Source: an uncultured Collinsella sp. (lineage in GTDB: Bacteria; Actinomycetota; Coriobacteriia; Coriobacteriales; Coriobacteriaceae). Taken from it: DNA of 48,728 nt. The position numbers were made by a program, and so were the translations under genes. Shown in pieces: positions 34,431 to 43,051 of the stretch. Each line of letters opens with the position of its first letter. Within the stretch, counting starts at the first letter, position 1. The stretch is from NCBI GenBank assembly GCA_958438955.1, contig CAUBTS010000003.1:1-48728 (forward strand). Reading direction: 5' to 3'. The notes under the pieces are model-generated. The model did not search any database. It was not told the DNA's origin and saw only the letters and a list, made by a program, of their open reading frames with translations.

Positions 34431-34886
34431 ATGAAGATCGTGGTGAGCGCCTGCTTGATGGGCGAGAGCTGCAAGTATAACGGGCTCGATAACTACCACC
34501 GCGCGTTGGTCGAGGCTTGCGAGCGCACGGGGACCGAGGTCCTCCTCGTGTGCCCCGAGGTCTTTGGCGGCCTGCTCACGCCGCGCAAGCCGTCCGAGAT
34601 TGTGAACGGCGAGGTTCGTACCTGCGAGGGCATCTCGGTTGATCGCGAATTTCGCCTGGGTGCCCAACGTGCGCTCGATATGTGCGAGCAGGCAGGCGGA
34701 CCGGAAGAGATAGTCGCGTGCATCCTTCAGGACCGCAGCCCCTCGTGCGGTGCGGGTCACATCTACGACGGCACCTTTAGCGGTACGCTCACCGCGGGCA
34801 ACGGTGTTTTCGTCGACCTGCTCCTGCGCCACGGCTACCGTGTGATCCCGGCAAGCGAGTTCGACCCCAGCATGCTGGAGCAATAA
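34431..34886 (+). CDS. DUF523 family protein
   Basis: A 151-residue protein of the DUF523 family, recognised by SACLMGESCKYNG at the N-terminus, LVCPEVFGGLLTPRKPSEI, and the cysteine motif LQDRSPSCGAG followed by YDGTFSGTLTAGNGV. The conserved Cys residues (about positions 8, 13, 41 and 104) suggest a thiol- or metal-dependent role. Its function is not known to me. I choose the ATG at 34431 behind GAGGGA; an ATG at 34425 is possible. It converges with the minus-strand dehydrogenase gene across a shared terminator. Confidence 0.85.
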   Translation: MKIVVSACLMGESCKYNGLDNYHRALVEACERTGTEVLLVCPEVFGGLLTPRKPSEIVNGEVRTCEGISVDREFRLGAQRALDMCEQAGGPEEIVACILQDRSPSCGAGHIYDGTFSGTLTAGNGVFVDLLLRHGYRVIPASEFDPSMLEQ

Positions 34887-34925
34887 AAAACCACCACAAA
34901 GGTACTGCTCCCTTGTGGTGGTTTT
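34887..34925. terminator. Bidirectional terminator between DUF523 and the dehydrogenase gene
   Basis: AAAACCACCACAA and TTGTGGTGGTTTT form a strong stem with A-run and T-run on the two sides, so it can end both convergent genes. The stem sequence resembles the terminator at 42525-42567. Confidence 0.92.
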
Positions 34926-34934
34926 GGGTTAGAA

Positions 34935-36017
34935 CTAGAGGGTGTGGCCGTAGGCGTTTGCGGCCTTGATGGCGGCGGCGAACTTTTCGTCGGTGAAGGG
35001 CTCGGGGTTGCCCTGCTTCCACTCGTTGGTGGCGTGCGCGTACTCGCACAGGGCCGGGATATCGGACTCGGAAAGCCCGACCTGCTCAAGCGTCACGGGC
35101 AGGCCCATCTGCTTGTTAAAGGCCGCGTAGCGCTCAAGGTTCTCGGTATCGCCCGTATAGGCGAACAGCACGAGCACGCCCAGGCTCACGACTTCGCCGT
35201 GCAGGTAGGTGCCCTCGCGCGGAATGCTGCATGTGGCGTTGTAGAATGCGTGCGCCACGCTCGAGTTGTAGTAGTAATCGTTCTGGTTCGTCAGGTTCGA
35301 GACATAGCCCGTATTGACCACGATATCGAGTGCGATTTGCTTGACGGCCTCGCTCGACAGGTCCTGGCGCACGTCCTCAAGACCCTGGACGCCATAGGTA
35401 AACAGCGGCTCGGAGCAGGTGTGGGCAAGCGCCAGGCCAAGACCGGCGGTGTGCTCCAAATTACCGGCGCTCGTTGCGTACTCGACCTCGGGCTGCTTGG
35501 ACAGGGCATCGCCCACGCCGGCCCAGAAGTACTCTGCTGGCGCCTCGGCGATGATCTTGGGATTGATGAAGATGTGCGCCGGTCGGTTGGGGTACGAATA
35601 GCCCTCGAGTGATCCATCGTCGTTGTAGACAACGGCAATGGCGGTCGCGGCGGAACAGTTAGAGCAAATCGTCGGCACGGTAAAGACGATCTTCTTGAGC
35701 TCGATGGCCGCTGTCTTGACGGTGTCGAGTGCCTTGCCGCCGCCACAGGCGATAAGCACGTCTGCCTGCTGGCAAGCGGGGGAGTTCACGACCTTGGCGA
35801 TATTGGCGCGTGTGCTGTTGGTGCCGTAGACGCGCGTCTCCAGAACCTCGACATCGGTACCTTCAAGTGCCGCCTCGAGCCCTGGTAGCGCTGCAGCCAG
35901 GGCTCGCTTGCCGCCAATGATGGCGACCTTGGTCGCTCCGTACTCGGCCAGTGCGGCGGGCAGCTCGGTAAAGCAATCCTCGCCAACGGTATAATCACTC
36001 ATTCCAATCGTGCGCAT
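34935..36017 (-). CDS. Iron-containing alcohol dehydrogenase family protein (glycerol-dehydrogenase-like)
   Basis: This 360-residue protein has the GldA-like layout: an N-terminal dinucleotide-binding half with the GGGKALDTVK motif and TVPTICSNCSAATAIAV, and a C-terminal metal-binding half. Candidate metal ligands are Asp in GVGDALSK and two His residues in SSVAHAFYN and YLHGEVVSLG. Relatives oxidise glycerol or reduce dihydroxyacetone and other small carbonyls with NAD(H). The substrate is uncertain. GAAAGAAAGG precedes the ATG. It is the second of only two intact minus-strand genes in the window and is divergent from the ileS leader. Confidence 0.87.
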   Translation of the reverse strand: MRTIGMSDYTVGEDCFTELPAALAEYGATKVAIIGGKRALAAALPGLEAALEGTDVEVLETRVYGTNSTRANIAKVVNSPACQQADVLIACGGGKALDTVKTAAIELKKIVFTVPTICSNCSAATAIAVVYNDDGSLEGYSYPNRPAHIFINPKIIAEAPAEYFWAGVGDALSKQPEVEYATSAGNLEHTAGLGLALAHTCSEPLFTYGVQGLEDVRQDLSSEAVKQIALDIVVNTGYVSNLTNQNDYYYNSSVAHAFYNATCSIPREGTYLHGEVVSLGVLVLFAYTGDTENLERYAAFNKQMGLPVTLEQVGLSESDIPALCEYAHATNEWKQGNPEPFTDEKFAAAIKAANAYGHTL

Positions 36018-36160
36018 GGCAACCTTCTTTCTTTCGATAAAGTGCTTTCAGGTATTTTGCTCCTAGAGAAGGTCCACAGCCGCGAGAAATTTCGAACGTA
36101 TAAAACCAGTGTTGAGGGTTTTTCGCCGGCGCGGAACGTGCTAGCATACTCCGCATAAGC

Positions 36161-36460
36161 GTTGATGGGGACGAGTAGTCGGCCGTCCGCATGTTACAGA
36201 GAGCGGGGAGCGCTGAGAACCCGTGCATGCGACCGATGAAAATCACCCCGGAGCTGCGGTCCCAACGGACGCGTCGCACAGGCTCGTCTTAGTAGATATC
36301 GCCGAGATGGTCGTCGATACAGGCCAGCCGAGTAACGGATGCGAGCGCGCGAATACGCGGGCGAGGGCATCTAAGCTGGGTGGTTAAACGAAGAGCTTTT
36401 GCGGGCGTACAGTCCGTTTTGTGGCGCTTCGTCCCAGCTTGTAGGGACGGGCGCTTTTTT
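36161..36460 (+). promoter_or_regulatory. T-box leader of ileS (isoleucine tRNA-sensing)
   Basis: The leader holds a long stem I region with the T-box hallmark AGAGAGCGGGG (36199-36209) and GCTGAGAACCCG, and an ATC isoleucine codon (36242-36244) where the specifier is expected (GAAAATCACC). Near its end AAGCTGGG (36373-36380) pairs perfectly with CCCAGCTT (36433-36440), and CGAAG (36389-36393) pairs with CTTCG (36427-36431). They leave the bulge TGGTTAAA, the antiterminator form that binds uncharged tRNA acceptor ends. The alternative terminator (36424-36460) uses the same CTTCGTCCC strand. The T-box sequence differs from the common GGTGGTACCGCG. This leader and the dehydrogenase upstream region fill the 486-bp gap. 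Confidence 0.88.
36424..36460 (+). terminator. Terminator of the ileS T-box
   Basis: GCGC(T)TCGTCCC (36424-36435) pairs with GGGACG-GGCGC (36444-36454) and is followed by six T residues. It shares bases 36427-36435 with the antiterminator, so the two are mutually exclusive. Confidence 0.85.
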
Positions 36461-36503
36461 GGTGCCCAACGGGCGTGCGCGCCCACGACATGAAAGGGGT
36501 ACC

Positions 36504-39308
36504 GTGGCAAACGAGTACAAGCAGACGATGAATCTGCCCAAGACCGGTTTTCCCATGCGTGCCGGTCTTTCCAAGTCCGAGCCCAAGCGACTCAAGGACT
36601 GGCAGGACAACAAGGTCTACGAGCAGGTTCTGAAGAAGAACGAGGGTCACAAGAAGTTCGTGCTGCACGACGGCCCTCCGTACGCCAACGGCCCGATCCA
36701 CATCGGCCACGCCATGAACAAGATCTCCAAGGACATGATCAACCGTTACTGGATGATGCAGGGCTATGAGGTTCCCTATGTCCCCGGTTGGGACTGCCAT
36801 GGCCAGCCGATCGAGCATAAGGTCGAGGAGAAGCTCGGCACCGAGAAGTTCAACCAGACCTCCACGGCTAAGATCCGCGAGCTTTGCAACAAGTTCGCTG
36901 TCGAGAACATCGAGCTGCAGAAGGCCGGCTTCCGTCGCCTGGGCGTGCTCGGCGATTGGGACAACCCCTATCTGACGCTCTATCACCAGCATGACGCCGC
37001 CGACATCGAGGTTTTCAAGGCCATGTTCGACAAGGGCATGATCTATCGCGGTCACAAGCCCGTCCACTGGTGCAAGCACTGCCATACCGCACTTGCTGAG
37101 GCCGAGATTGAGTACTCCGACGAGACGAGCCCGTCCATCTTCGTGCGCTTTGAGATGACCTCCAAGCCCGTCGGCCTCGAGAACTTCGACGGCCCGGTTG
37201 ACTTTATCATCTGGACGACCACGCCGTGGACCATCCCCTCCGACCAGGCAGTTTCTCTCAAGCCCGGTGCCGCCTACGTCGCCGTTGAGCACGACGGCCG
37301 CGCCGAGGTCATGCTCGAGGACCTGGCTCCCAAGTGCTGCGAGGAGTTTGGCTGGGAGTACACCCCGGTTGTGGTCGACGGCAAGCCCTATGTGGTTCCC
37401 GCCGAGACCTTCCATCACATTCACTATAAGCAGCCGATCTTTGACGGTGTTGAGGGCGTGGCACTGTTGGCCGATTACGTCGGTGTCGATGACGGTACCG
37501 GTATCGTCCACAACTCGCCCGGTCACGGCGTCGACGACTACTTCGCCTGCCTCAAGGAGGGCATCACCGACATTTGCATGCCGGTCGATGACGACGGCAA
37601 GTTCTACACCGGCGAGGAGTTTGGCACCGGCGGCCCCTTCAGCGGCATGGATACCGACGAGGCCAACCCGCACATCATCGAGTTCCTGCGCGAGCGCGGC
37701 ACCCTGGTCCTCGAGAAGAAGATCACGCACAGCTATCCGCACTGCTGGCGCTGCAAGCACCCGGTGCTCTTCCGTGCTACCGACCAGTGGTTTGTCTCGA
37801 TGGACAAGACCGGCTTGCGCGAGCAGGCTGGCAAAGAGGTCCGCGAGAACGTTAAGTGGTATCCGGCCCACGCGGCCAACCGCATCGGCGCCATGGTCGA
37901 GCAGCGTCCCGACTGGTGCATCAGCCGTCAGCGCAACTGGGGCGTGCCTATCCCCAGCTACACTTGCGCCGACTGCGGTGAGAAGGTCATGAACGACGCC
38001 ACGCTCGACGCCGTCATCAAGCTCTTCCACGAGAAGGGCTCCGACGCCTGGTTCACCGACGCTCCCGAGAGCTACCTGGGCGAGGCCTGCGTCTGCCCTA
38101 AGTGCGGCGGCCATCACCTCAAGGCCGATAAGGACATCCTCGACGTGTGGTGGGATTCCGGCGTCTCTTGGAAGGCCGTCTGCGAGTACCGTCCCGAGCT
38201 GGAGTATCCGGCTGATGTGTACCTCGAGGGCTCCGACCAGCACCGCGGTTGGTTCCAAAGCTCGCTGCTCACCTCGGTGGGCGCCAACGGCCACGCTCCG
38301 TACAAGGCGGTTGTCTCGCAGGGCTTCACCCTCGACGGCCAGGGCCGTAAGATGTCCAAGTCGCTCGGCAACGTCATCGACCCCAATAAGGTCTGCGACG
38401 AGATGGGCGCTGACATCATCCGTCTGTGGGTTGCATCCGTCGATACCAGCTCCGACGTGTCCATCGACCACGAGATCCTTGCTCGTACGTCCGATGCCTA
38501 CCGTCGTTTCCGCAACACGCTGCGCTTCCTGCTCTCCGAGCTCGAGGGTCAGTTTGAGCCCGAGACCGACGGCGTCGCCTTTGCCGACCTGCTGCCGCTC
38601 GACAAGCTCATGGTTGCCCGCCTGACTCAGGTTCAGGCCGAGGTCGACGACGCCTACGCCAGCTACGAGTTCCCGCGCGCCTACCGTGCGCTTTATGACT
38701 TCGTGGTTACCGAGCTCTCCAACGTGTACCTCGACGCCCTGAAGGACCGTCTGTACTGCGACAAGCCCGGCTCGCTCGAGCGTCGCAGCGCCCAGACCGT
38801 GCTGGCCGAGCTCTTCTCGATGCTCATGCGCGACCTGCAGCCGATCCTGTCCTACACGGTTGACGAGGCCATGGCATATGCGCCCGCTGGCTGCGTCGAT
38901 CACCAGAAGTACGCCGCGCTGCTCGATTGGTACAAGTCGCCCATCACGGTCGACGAGGCCAATGAGTTCGAGGGCGTGCTCGAGGCTTCTCTTGAGCTCC
39001 GTAGCGCCGTGACCAAGGCCCTTGAGGATGCCCGTTCTGCCGGCACCTTCACCAAGAGCCAGCAGGTTCGCGTCAAGGCGGTCGTTCCCGCCGAGATGTA
39101 CGCGCTGCTGACTGGTGACAAAGCGGTCGACCTGGCCGAGTTCTACATCGTCTCCGATGTTGAGCTGACCCAGGGCGAAGAGCTTTCCGTCTGCATTGAT
39201 GCTGCCGAGGGCGAGTGCTGCGACCGTTGCTGGAACTACCGCACCACCGTCGGCGAGTACAACGGCCACGCTCATATTTGCAAGCGCTGCGCGGAGGCGC
39301 TGAACTAG
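36504..39308 (+). CDS. ileS: Isoleucyl-tRNA synthetase
   Basis: The 934-residue class I synthetase has the HIGH motif (PPYANGPIHIGHAMNK, about 57-72), an editing domain in the middle, the KMSKSLGN motif (about 615) and a C-terminal zinc site (CCDRCWNYR, then HICKRC). It charges tRNA-Ile and edits valine. I choose the GTG at 36504, 5-6 nt after AAAGGGG; the open frame upstream lies inside the T-box terminator. Expression should rise when tRNA-Ile is uncharged. This is the IleS type common in Firmicutes (about 920-940 residues). Confidence 0.96.
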   Translation: MANEYKQTMNLPKTGFPMRAGLSKSEPKRLKDWQDNKVYEQVLKKNEGHKKFVLHDGPPYANGPIHIGHAMNKISKDMINRYWMMQGYEVPYVPGWDCHGQPIEHKVEEKLGTEKFNQTSTAKIRELCNKFAVENIELQKAGFRRLGVLGDWDNPYLTLYHQHDAADIEVFKAMFDKGMIYRGHKPVHWCKHCHTALAEAEIEYSDETSPSIFVRFEMTSKPVGLENFDGPVDFIIWTTTPWTIPSDQAVSLKPGAAYVAVEHDGRAEVMLEDLAPKCCEEFGWEYTPVVVDGKPYVVPAETFHHIHYKQPIFDGVEGVALLADYVGVDDGTGIVHNSPGHGVDDYFACLKEGITDICMPVDDDGKFYTGEEFGTGGPFSGMDTDEANPHIIEFLRERGTLVLEKKITHSYPHCWRCKHPVLFRATDQWFVSMDKTGLREQAGKEVRENVKWYPAHAANRIGAMVEQRPDWCISRQRNWGVPIPSYTCADCGEKVMNDATLDAVIKLFHEKGSDAWFTDAPESYLGEACVCPKCGGHHLKADKDILDVWWDSGVSWKAVCEYRPELEYPADVYLEGSDQHRGWFQSSLLTSVGANGHAPYKAVVSQGFTLDGQGRKMSKSLGNVIDPNKVCDEMGADIIRLWVASVDTSSDVSIDHEILARTSDAYRRFRNTLRFLLSELEGQFEPETDGVAFADLLPLDKLMVARLTQVQAEVDDAYASYEFPRAYRALYDFVVTELSNVYLDALKDRLYCDKPGSLERRSAQTVLAELFSMLMRDLQPILSYTVDEAMAYAPAGCVDHQKYAALLDWYKSPITVDEANEFEGVLEASLELRSAVTKALEDARSAGTFTKSQQVRVKAVVPAEMYALLTGDKAVDLAEFYIVSDVELTQGEELSVCIDAAEGECCDRCWNYRTTVGEYNGHAHICKRCAEALN

Positions 39309-39310
39309 CC

Positions 39311-39355
39311 GTTGGGGACGTTCTTAAACGACTGTCAAACAAGAACGTCCCCAAC
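39311..39355. repeat. Dispersed palindromic element, copy 2
   Basis: GTTGGGGACGTTCTT (39311-39325) and its exact complement (39341-39355) flank a 15-nt loop. The arms match the copy at 11659-11703. The sequence GTCAAACAAG (39334-39343), spanning loop and arm, recurs in the element at 32011. It sits 2 bp after the ileS stop. Confidence 0.85.
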
Positions 39356-39374
39356 GTCAACTTTTGTCACGTCC

Positions 39375-39413
39375 AAGCGGCATTCTGTTTTTCGGAATGC
39401 CGCTTTCGTTTTT
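39375..39413 (+). terminator. Terminator after ileS
   Basis: AAGCGGCATTC (39375-39385) pairs perfectly with GAATGCCGCTT (39395-39405) and is followed by TCGTTTTT. The rest of the gap to lspA (39414-39525) holds a possible TATAAG element (39468-39473) and nothing else I recognise. Confidence 0.9.
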
Positions 39414-39525
39414 AGCTGGTTATTTCGCTAGCGTTGGTGAATATGCTGCGCGTTTGGCGTTTGTCACTATAAGATGATTACTTGCATTAAACGGAATTCG
39501 ATGTTCTTGAGGGTAGGGGATTGAT

Positions 39526-40125
39526 TTGGGTCGTACTGGGGATATGACGCCGCCTTTGCGCTGGCGGTTAGGTGTTGCTGGTGGGGTGGTGCTGGTTGTG
39601 CTGCTTTTTGATCAGCTGACCAAGCTTGCGGTTCGTGCCGTGGGCGACGCTTTGCATGTGACTGTTATCCCCGGTGTGATCGACTTCCTGTTTGTCCGCA
39701 ATATCGGTGCTGCCTTTAGCATGGGCGAGGGGCATGGCGTTGCGTTTGCTTTGCTGGCGCTTGCGGTCATTGTCGCCATTGCCGTGTACTTGCTTCGCGC
39801 GCCCCAGCTTGCTCGCTTGGAGGTTGTGGGCATGGCGATGGTTGCGGGCGGTGCTATCGGCAACGCTATCGATCGTTTGGCCTTTGGCTTCGTGACCGAT
39901 TTTATTGCCACCACCTTCGTCGACTTCCCCGTCTTTAATGTGGCCGATATCGGCATTACCTTGGGCGTCGTGCTCGCCCTCTTCGGTTACATGTTCTTGA
40001 GCCCCGCTGCCCGTGAGGTCGATGCGACCGCCGAGCTTAACGCCCGTGACGAGGCCCGCGCTAAGCGCAAGGCCCAGCAGCGTGGGGAGCGTGCCCGCAA
40101 GATTCGCGAAAGGAATGAGCGCTAA
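39526..40125 (+). CDS. lspA: Lipoprotein signal peptidase (signal peptidase II)
   Basis: LspA cleaves signal peptides of prolipoproteins after lipid attachment. The 199-residue protein has four membrane segments and the catalytic motifs: FVRNIGAAFSMGEG, GNAIDRLAFGFVTDFI and FPVFNVADIGITLG, with one Asp in each of the last two as the protease pair. The start is a TTG at 39526, 5-6 nt after AGGGGA; an ATG at 39544 is possible. After the last membrane segment there is an unusual charged tail of about 35 residues rich in Arg, Lys, Glu and Ala. It overlaps rluD by one base; the lspA-rluD pair is conserved. Confidence 0.93.
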   Translation: MGRTGDMTPPLRWRLGVAGGVVLVVLLFDQLTKLAVRAVGDALHVTVIPGVIDFLFVRNIGAAFSMGEGHGVAFALLALAVIVAIAVYLLRAPQLARLEVVGMAMVAGGAIGNAIDRLAFGFVTDFIATTFVDFPVFNVADIGITLGVVLALFGYMFLSPAAREVDATAELNARDEARAKRKAQQRGERARKIRERNER

Positions 40126-41138
40126 TGGCCGACATCCATATCCTTGTTGCCGACGATGCCGCTGGTCAGCGTCTTGACGCCTATCTGGGCTCCAATGACG
40201 GCTGCCCTACGCGCTCTTCCTGCGCGCATCTGATTGAGGGCGGTGCCGTATGTGTCAATGGCGAGACCTGCTTGTCTAAAAAGCACGCCGTGCGAGCCGG
40301 CGACCGTATTTCGGTCGATTTGCCCGAGCCGCACGATCCCACCGATGTGATTCCCGAGGCCATCCCGCTCGACATTCGCTATGAGGACGACTATCTCATT
40401 GTGCTCTCCAAGCAGCGTGGCCTGGTGTGCCATCCCGCCCGCGGCCACGAGAGCGGCACGCTTGCGAACGCCTTGGTCTACCACTGCGGTATCGATCATC
40501 TTGGTACCGTGCAGGGTGAGGACCGCCCCGGCATCGTGCATCGCCTGGATCGCGATACCTCGGGCCTTATGCTCGCGGCAAAAGACGACGACACCCAGCG
40601 CGCGCTTCAAAATCTCATTCGCACGCGTACGCTCGACCGCCGCTATATCACGCTTGTCCACGGGCACATCGCCATGGACGAGGGCACCATCAATACCGGT
40701 ATCGCCCGTTCTACGCGCGACCGCGTCAAGATGGCGGTTTCGGACGACCCCTTTGCCCGTCAGGCCATTACGACCTTTAAAGTCCTCGAGCGCTTTGATT
40801 CCACGCGCTTTGACGATGGTTATACGCTCGTTGAGTGCCATCTGTTTACCGGTCGCACGCACCAGATTCGCGTGCATATGCGTCATATCAACCACGCCTG
40901 CGTGGGCGATCCACTCTACGGCAAGTGCGATGCGCGTGCCGATCAGGGCCTGACCAGGCAGTTCCTGCATTCTTGGCGCGTTGCGTTCGATCATCCCGTA
41001 ACGGGGAAGCGCATTGAGTGCCGTGACGAGTTGCCGTGGGATCTCGCTGCGGTTCTCGACGATCTGGCTCCGCGCTCGCTCGGTCGCACGGCCGTTGGAG
41101 ATGAAATCGTTCCGCAGCTCGGTCTTCTCGAAGCCTAG
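40125..41138 (+). CDS. rluD: Ribosomal large subunit pseudouridine synthase, RluD/RluA family
   Basis: The 337-residue protein has an N-terminal S4 RNA-binding domain (about 12-75) and a RluA-family catalytic domain with HRLDRDTSGLMLAAK, whose first Asp after the Leu is the catalytic residue, followed by LHGRTHQIR-like GRTHQIRVHMRHI. It makes pseudouridines in 23S rRNA (helix 69 in the RluD case). The paralogue group (RluC/RluD/YlyB) cannot be decided by eye. The start overlaps the stop of lspA (TAATG). Confidence 0.9.
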   Translation: MADIHILVADDAAGQRLDAYLGSNDGCPTRSSCAHLIEGGAVCVNGETCLSKKHAVRAGDRISVDLPEPHDPTDVIPEAIPLDIRYEDDYLIVLSKQRGLVCHPARGHESGTLANALVYHCGIDHLGTVQGEDRPGIVHRLDRDTSGLMLAAKDDDTQRALQNLIRTRTLDRRYITLVHGHIAMDEGTINTGIARSTRDRVKMAVSDDPFARQAITTFKVLERFDSTRFDDGYTLVECHLFTGRTHQIRVHMRHINHACVGDPLYGKCDARADQGLTRQFLHSWRVAFDHPVTGKRIECRDELPWDLAAVLDDLAPRSLGRTAVGDEIVPQLGLLEA

Positions 41139-41156
41139 CCAGTATTAGGTGGTTTC

Positions 41157-41183
41157 TTGAACTCGGTAAGCCTGCGGTAAGAT
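41157..41183 (+). promoter_or_regulatory. Possible promoter of the glycosyltransferase gene
   Basis: TTGAAC (41157-41162) and TAAGAT (41178-41183) are 15 bp apart; GATATA (41181-41186) would give an 18-bp spacer. It lies about 40 bp before the start codon. Confidence 0.4.
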
Positions 41184-41220
41184 ATACGATTGTTTACGTT
41201 ACACGTTGCTTGGAGCCTGC

Positions 41221-42516
41221 ATGCTCGCCTTTTTACAAACCAACACACCCATCGTGATCTTCAACCAGATTGTCGTCACGCTGCTCACGGTCTGCTTTCT
41301 GTACCAGGTGGTCTTCTTTGTCATTGGCGCTCTTCGTGGCGAGGTCGCGCCTCCCAAGGCCAAAAAACTCCATCGCTATGCCTTTTTTATCGCGGCGCAT
41401 AACGAGGAAGCCGTAATTGCCAATCTCGTACGCTCCATCAAGGACCAGGACTATCCGTCCGAGCTTATCGAGGTCTTTGTCGTTGCCGACGCCTGCACCG
41501 ACAACACCGCTCAGCTCGCACGCGAGGCCGGTGCCATTGTTTACGAGCGCAATGACCTGGCCCGAAAGGGCAAGAGCTGGGTCATGGACTTTGGTTTCGA
41601 TCGCATTCTCAACGAGTATCCCGACACGTTTGAGGGCTACTTTATCTTCGATGCCGACAACGTTATCTCCCGCGATTACGTGTCCAAGATGAACGATGCC
41701 TTTGACCAGGGCTTCCATGTGGTCACGAGCTATCGCAATTCCAAGAACTTCGGCAGCTCGTGGATCTCGGCTGCTAATGCCACGTGGTATCTACGCGAGG
41801 CGCGCTTCCTCAACAACGCGCGCAATATCTGTAAGACGTCCTGCGCTGTTTCGGGTTCGGGTTACCTTATCTCGTCAAGCGTTATCGAGGGCATGCACGG
41901 TTGGCAGTTCCACACGCTGACCGAGGACATTCAGTTCACTACGTTCTGCGCTATTCACGGTATTCGCATTGGCTATGCGCCGGCGGAGTTCTTTGACGAG
42001 CAACCCGTGACGTTCAAGGCATCCTGGAAGCAGCGTATGCGCTGGACCAAGGGCTTTTACCAGGTGTTCTTTACCTACGGTAAGCATCTGGTCAAGTCGA
42101 TGTTCCGCTATCATCGCTTTGCCGCCTACGACATGTTCATGACGATCGCCCCGGGTATGCTGCTATCGCTGATCTCGATGCTCGCTAATGCGACGTTCTT
42201 GATTGTGGGTGGCCTTTCGCATGGTTTCTTGGCAACCGAAGTCGAGATGCAGGCGTGCGCCGCTTCGCTCATTATGACCTTCGCCATGATGTATCAGACG
42301 TTCTTTATCCTGGCGCTGCTCACGACTATCTTTGAGTACAAGCATATTCACTGCGCGCAAAAGTGGCGCCTGGTGACTAACCTGTTTACCTTCCCGATCT
42401 TTATGTTCAGCTATATCCCCATCACGGTGGCCGCGCTGTTCCTGAAGGTCGACTGGGTGCCGACGCAGCACGCCGTCAACGTTACCCTTGATGAGGTCAT
42501 GCAAGGCGCCAAATAA
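41221..42516 (+). CDS. Membrane glycosyltransferase, GT2 family (processive type)
   Basis: The 431-residue protein has an N-terminal membrane segment (about 10-38), a GT2 catalytic domain with FFIAAHNEEAVIANLV, the DxD-type motif FDADN, LTEDIQFTT (catalytic Asp region) and KQRMRWTKGFYQ, the QxxRW motif, then about four membrane segments. The QxxRW motif is typical of processive enzymes that make and export beta-linked polysaccharides such as cellulose, hyaluronan or poly-GlcNAc. No accessory polysaccharide genes are nearby, so the product is unknown. The ATG at 41221 follows TTGGAG. A terminator follows. Confidence 0.87.
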   Translation: MLAFLQTNTPIVIFNQIVVTLLTVCFLYQVVFFVIGALRGEVAPPKAKKLHRYAFFIAAHNEEAVIANLVRSIKDQDYPSELIEVFVVADACTDNTAQLAREAGAIVYERNDLARKGKSWVMDFGFDRILNEYPDTFEGYFIFDADNVISRDYVSKMNDAFDQGFHVVTSYRNSKNFGSSWISAANATWYLREARFLNNARNICKTSCAVSGSGYLISSSVIEGMHGWQFHTLTEDIQFTTFCAIHGIRIGYAPAEFFDEQPVTFKASWKQRMRWTKGFYQVFFTYGKHLVKSMFRYHRFAAYDMFMTIAPGMLLSLISMLANATFLIVGGLSHGFLATEVEMQACAASLIMTFAMMYQTFFILALLTTIFEYKHIHCAQKWRLVTNLFTFPIFMFSYIPITVAALFLKVDWVPTQHAVNVTLDEVMQGAK

Positions 42517-42524
42517 CCACCACC

Positions 42525-42567
42525 AAAACCACCGCAAAGGGGACAGGCACCTTTGTGGTGGTTTTTG
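42525..42567 (+). terminator. Terminator after the glycosyltransferase gene
   Basis: AAAACCACCGCAAAGG pairs with CCTTTGTGGTGGTTTT (one G-T wobble) around a 9-nt loop, followed by TTGCTTTT. The stem and the GGGGACAGGCACC centre resemble the terminator at 34887. Confidence 0.92.
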
Positions 42568-42597
42568 CTTTTGCGATGCAGCTCGAGGAGGAGTCCG

Positions 42598-43020
42598 ATG
42601 GCCTATATCCCGTTTTGGATTTGCATCTTTGCCGGCGTGGCAATTGATGCCCGAGAGCGACGGTTTCCCAATGGGCTTGCCGGCGCATGTGCCGTGGCGG
42701 CGTTGGCGGGCGTTTGGCTCGACCTCGGTTTGAACACAGCGCTTGACCACGCCGGTCTTGCGGTCATCGTCTACCTTGCCCTTGTGCTCACTGAGTCGCT
42801 CTGGCGGCGCCTTCGCCACGCCCCGGGCATCGGCATGGGGGATGCCAAGGCGCTCTTCGCGCTTTGCACGCTCGACCCTATGGGTGGCATCGTGGCATTT
42901 GCCGTCGCACTCCTGGCCCTGGCCCTCTCCTGCCTCTTCACAAAATCGCGCTCCCTGCCATTGCTCCCGTTTTTAGTGCCGATTTTTGCCATAATCGAGG
43001 TCGTGGGCTGCACTTTGTAA
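42598..43020 (+). CDS. Minimal A24-type prepilin peptidase (CpaA-like)
   Basis: This 140-residue membrane protein has both catalytic Asp motifs of type IV prepilin (A24) peptidases: the Asp in VAIDARERRFPN (about 17) and GMGD in GIGMGDAKALFAL. It lacks the N-terminal methyltransferase domain of full PilD, so it resembles CpaA/TadV-type peptidases. It should cleave prepilin-like signal peptides in the membrane, but no pilin or secretion genes are in the window. GAGGAGGA lies before the ATG at 42598. It is followed by the dGTPase-like gene after 31 bp. Confidence 0.82.
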   Translation: MAYIPFWICIFAGVAIDARERRFPNGLAGACAVAALAGVWLDLGLNTALDHAGLAVIVYLALVLTESLWRRLRHAPGIGMGDAKALFALCTLDPMGGIVAFAVALLALALSCLFTKSRSLPLLPFLVPIFAIIEVVGCTL

Positions 43021-43051
43021 CCGATTGCGCATCCTTCTTAAGGAGCATGCC

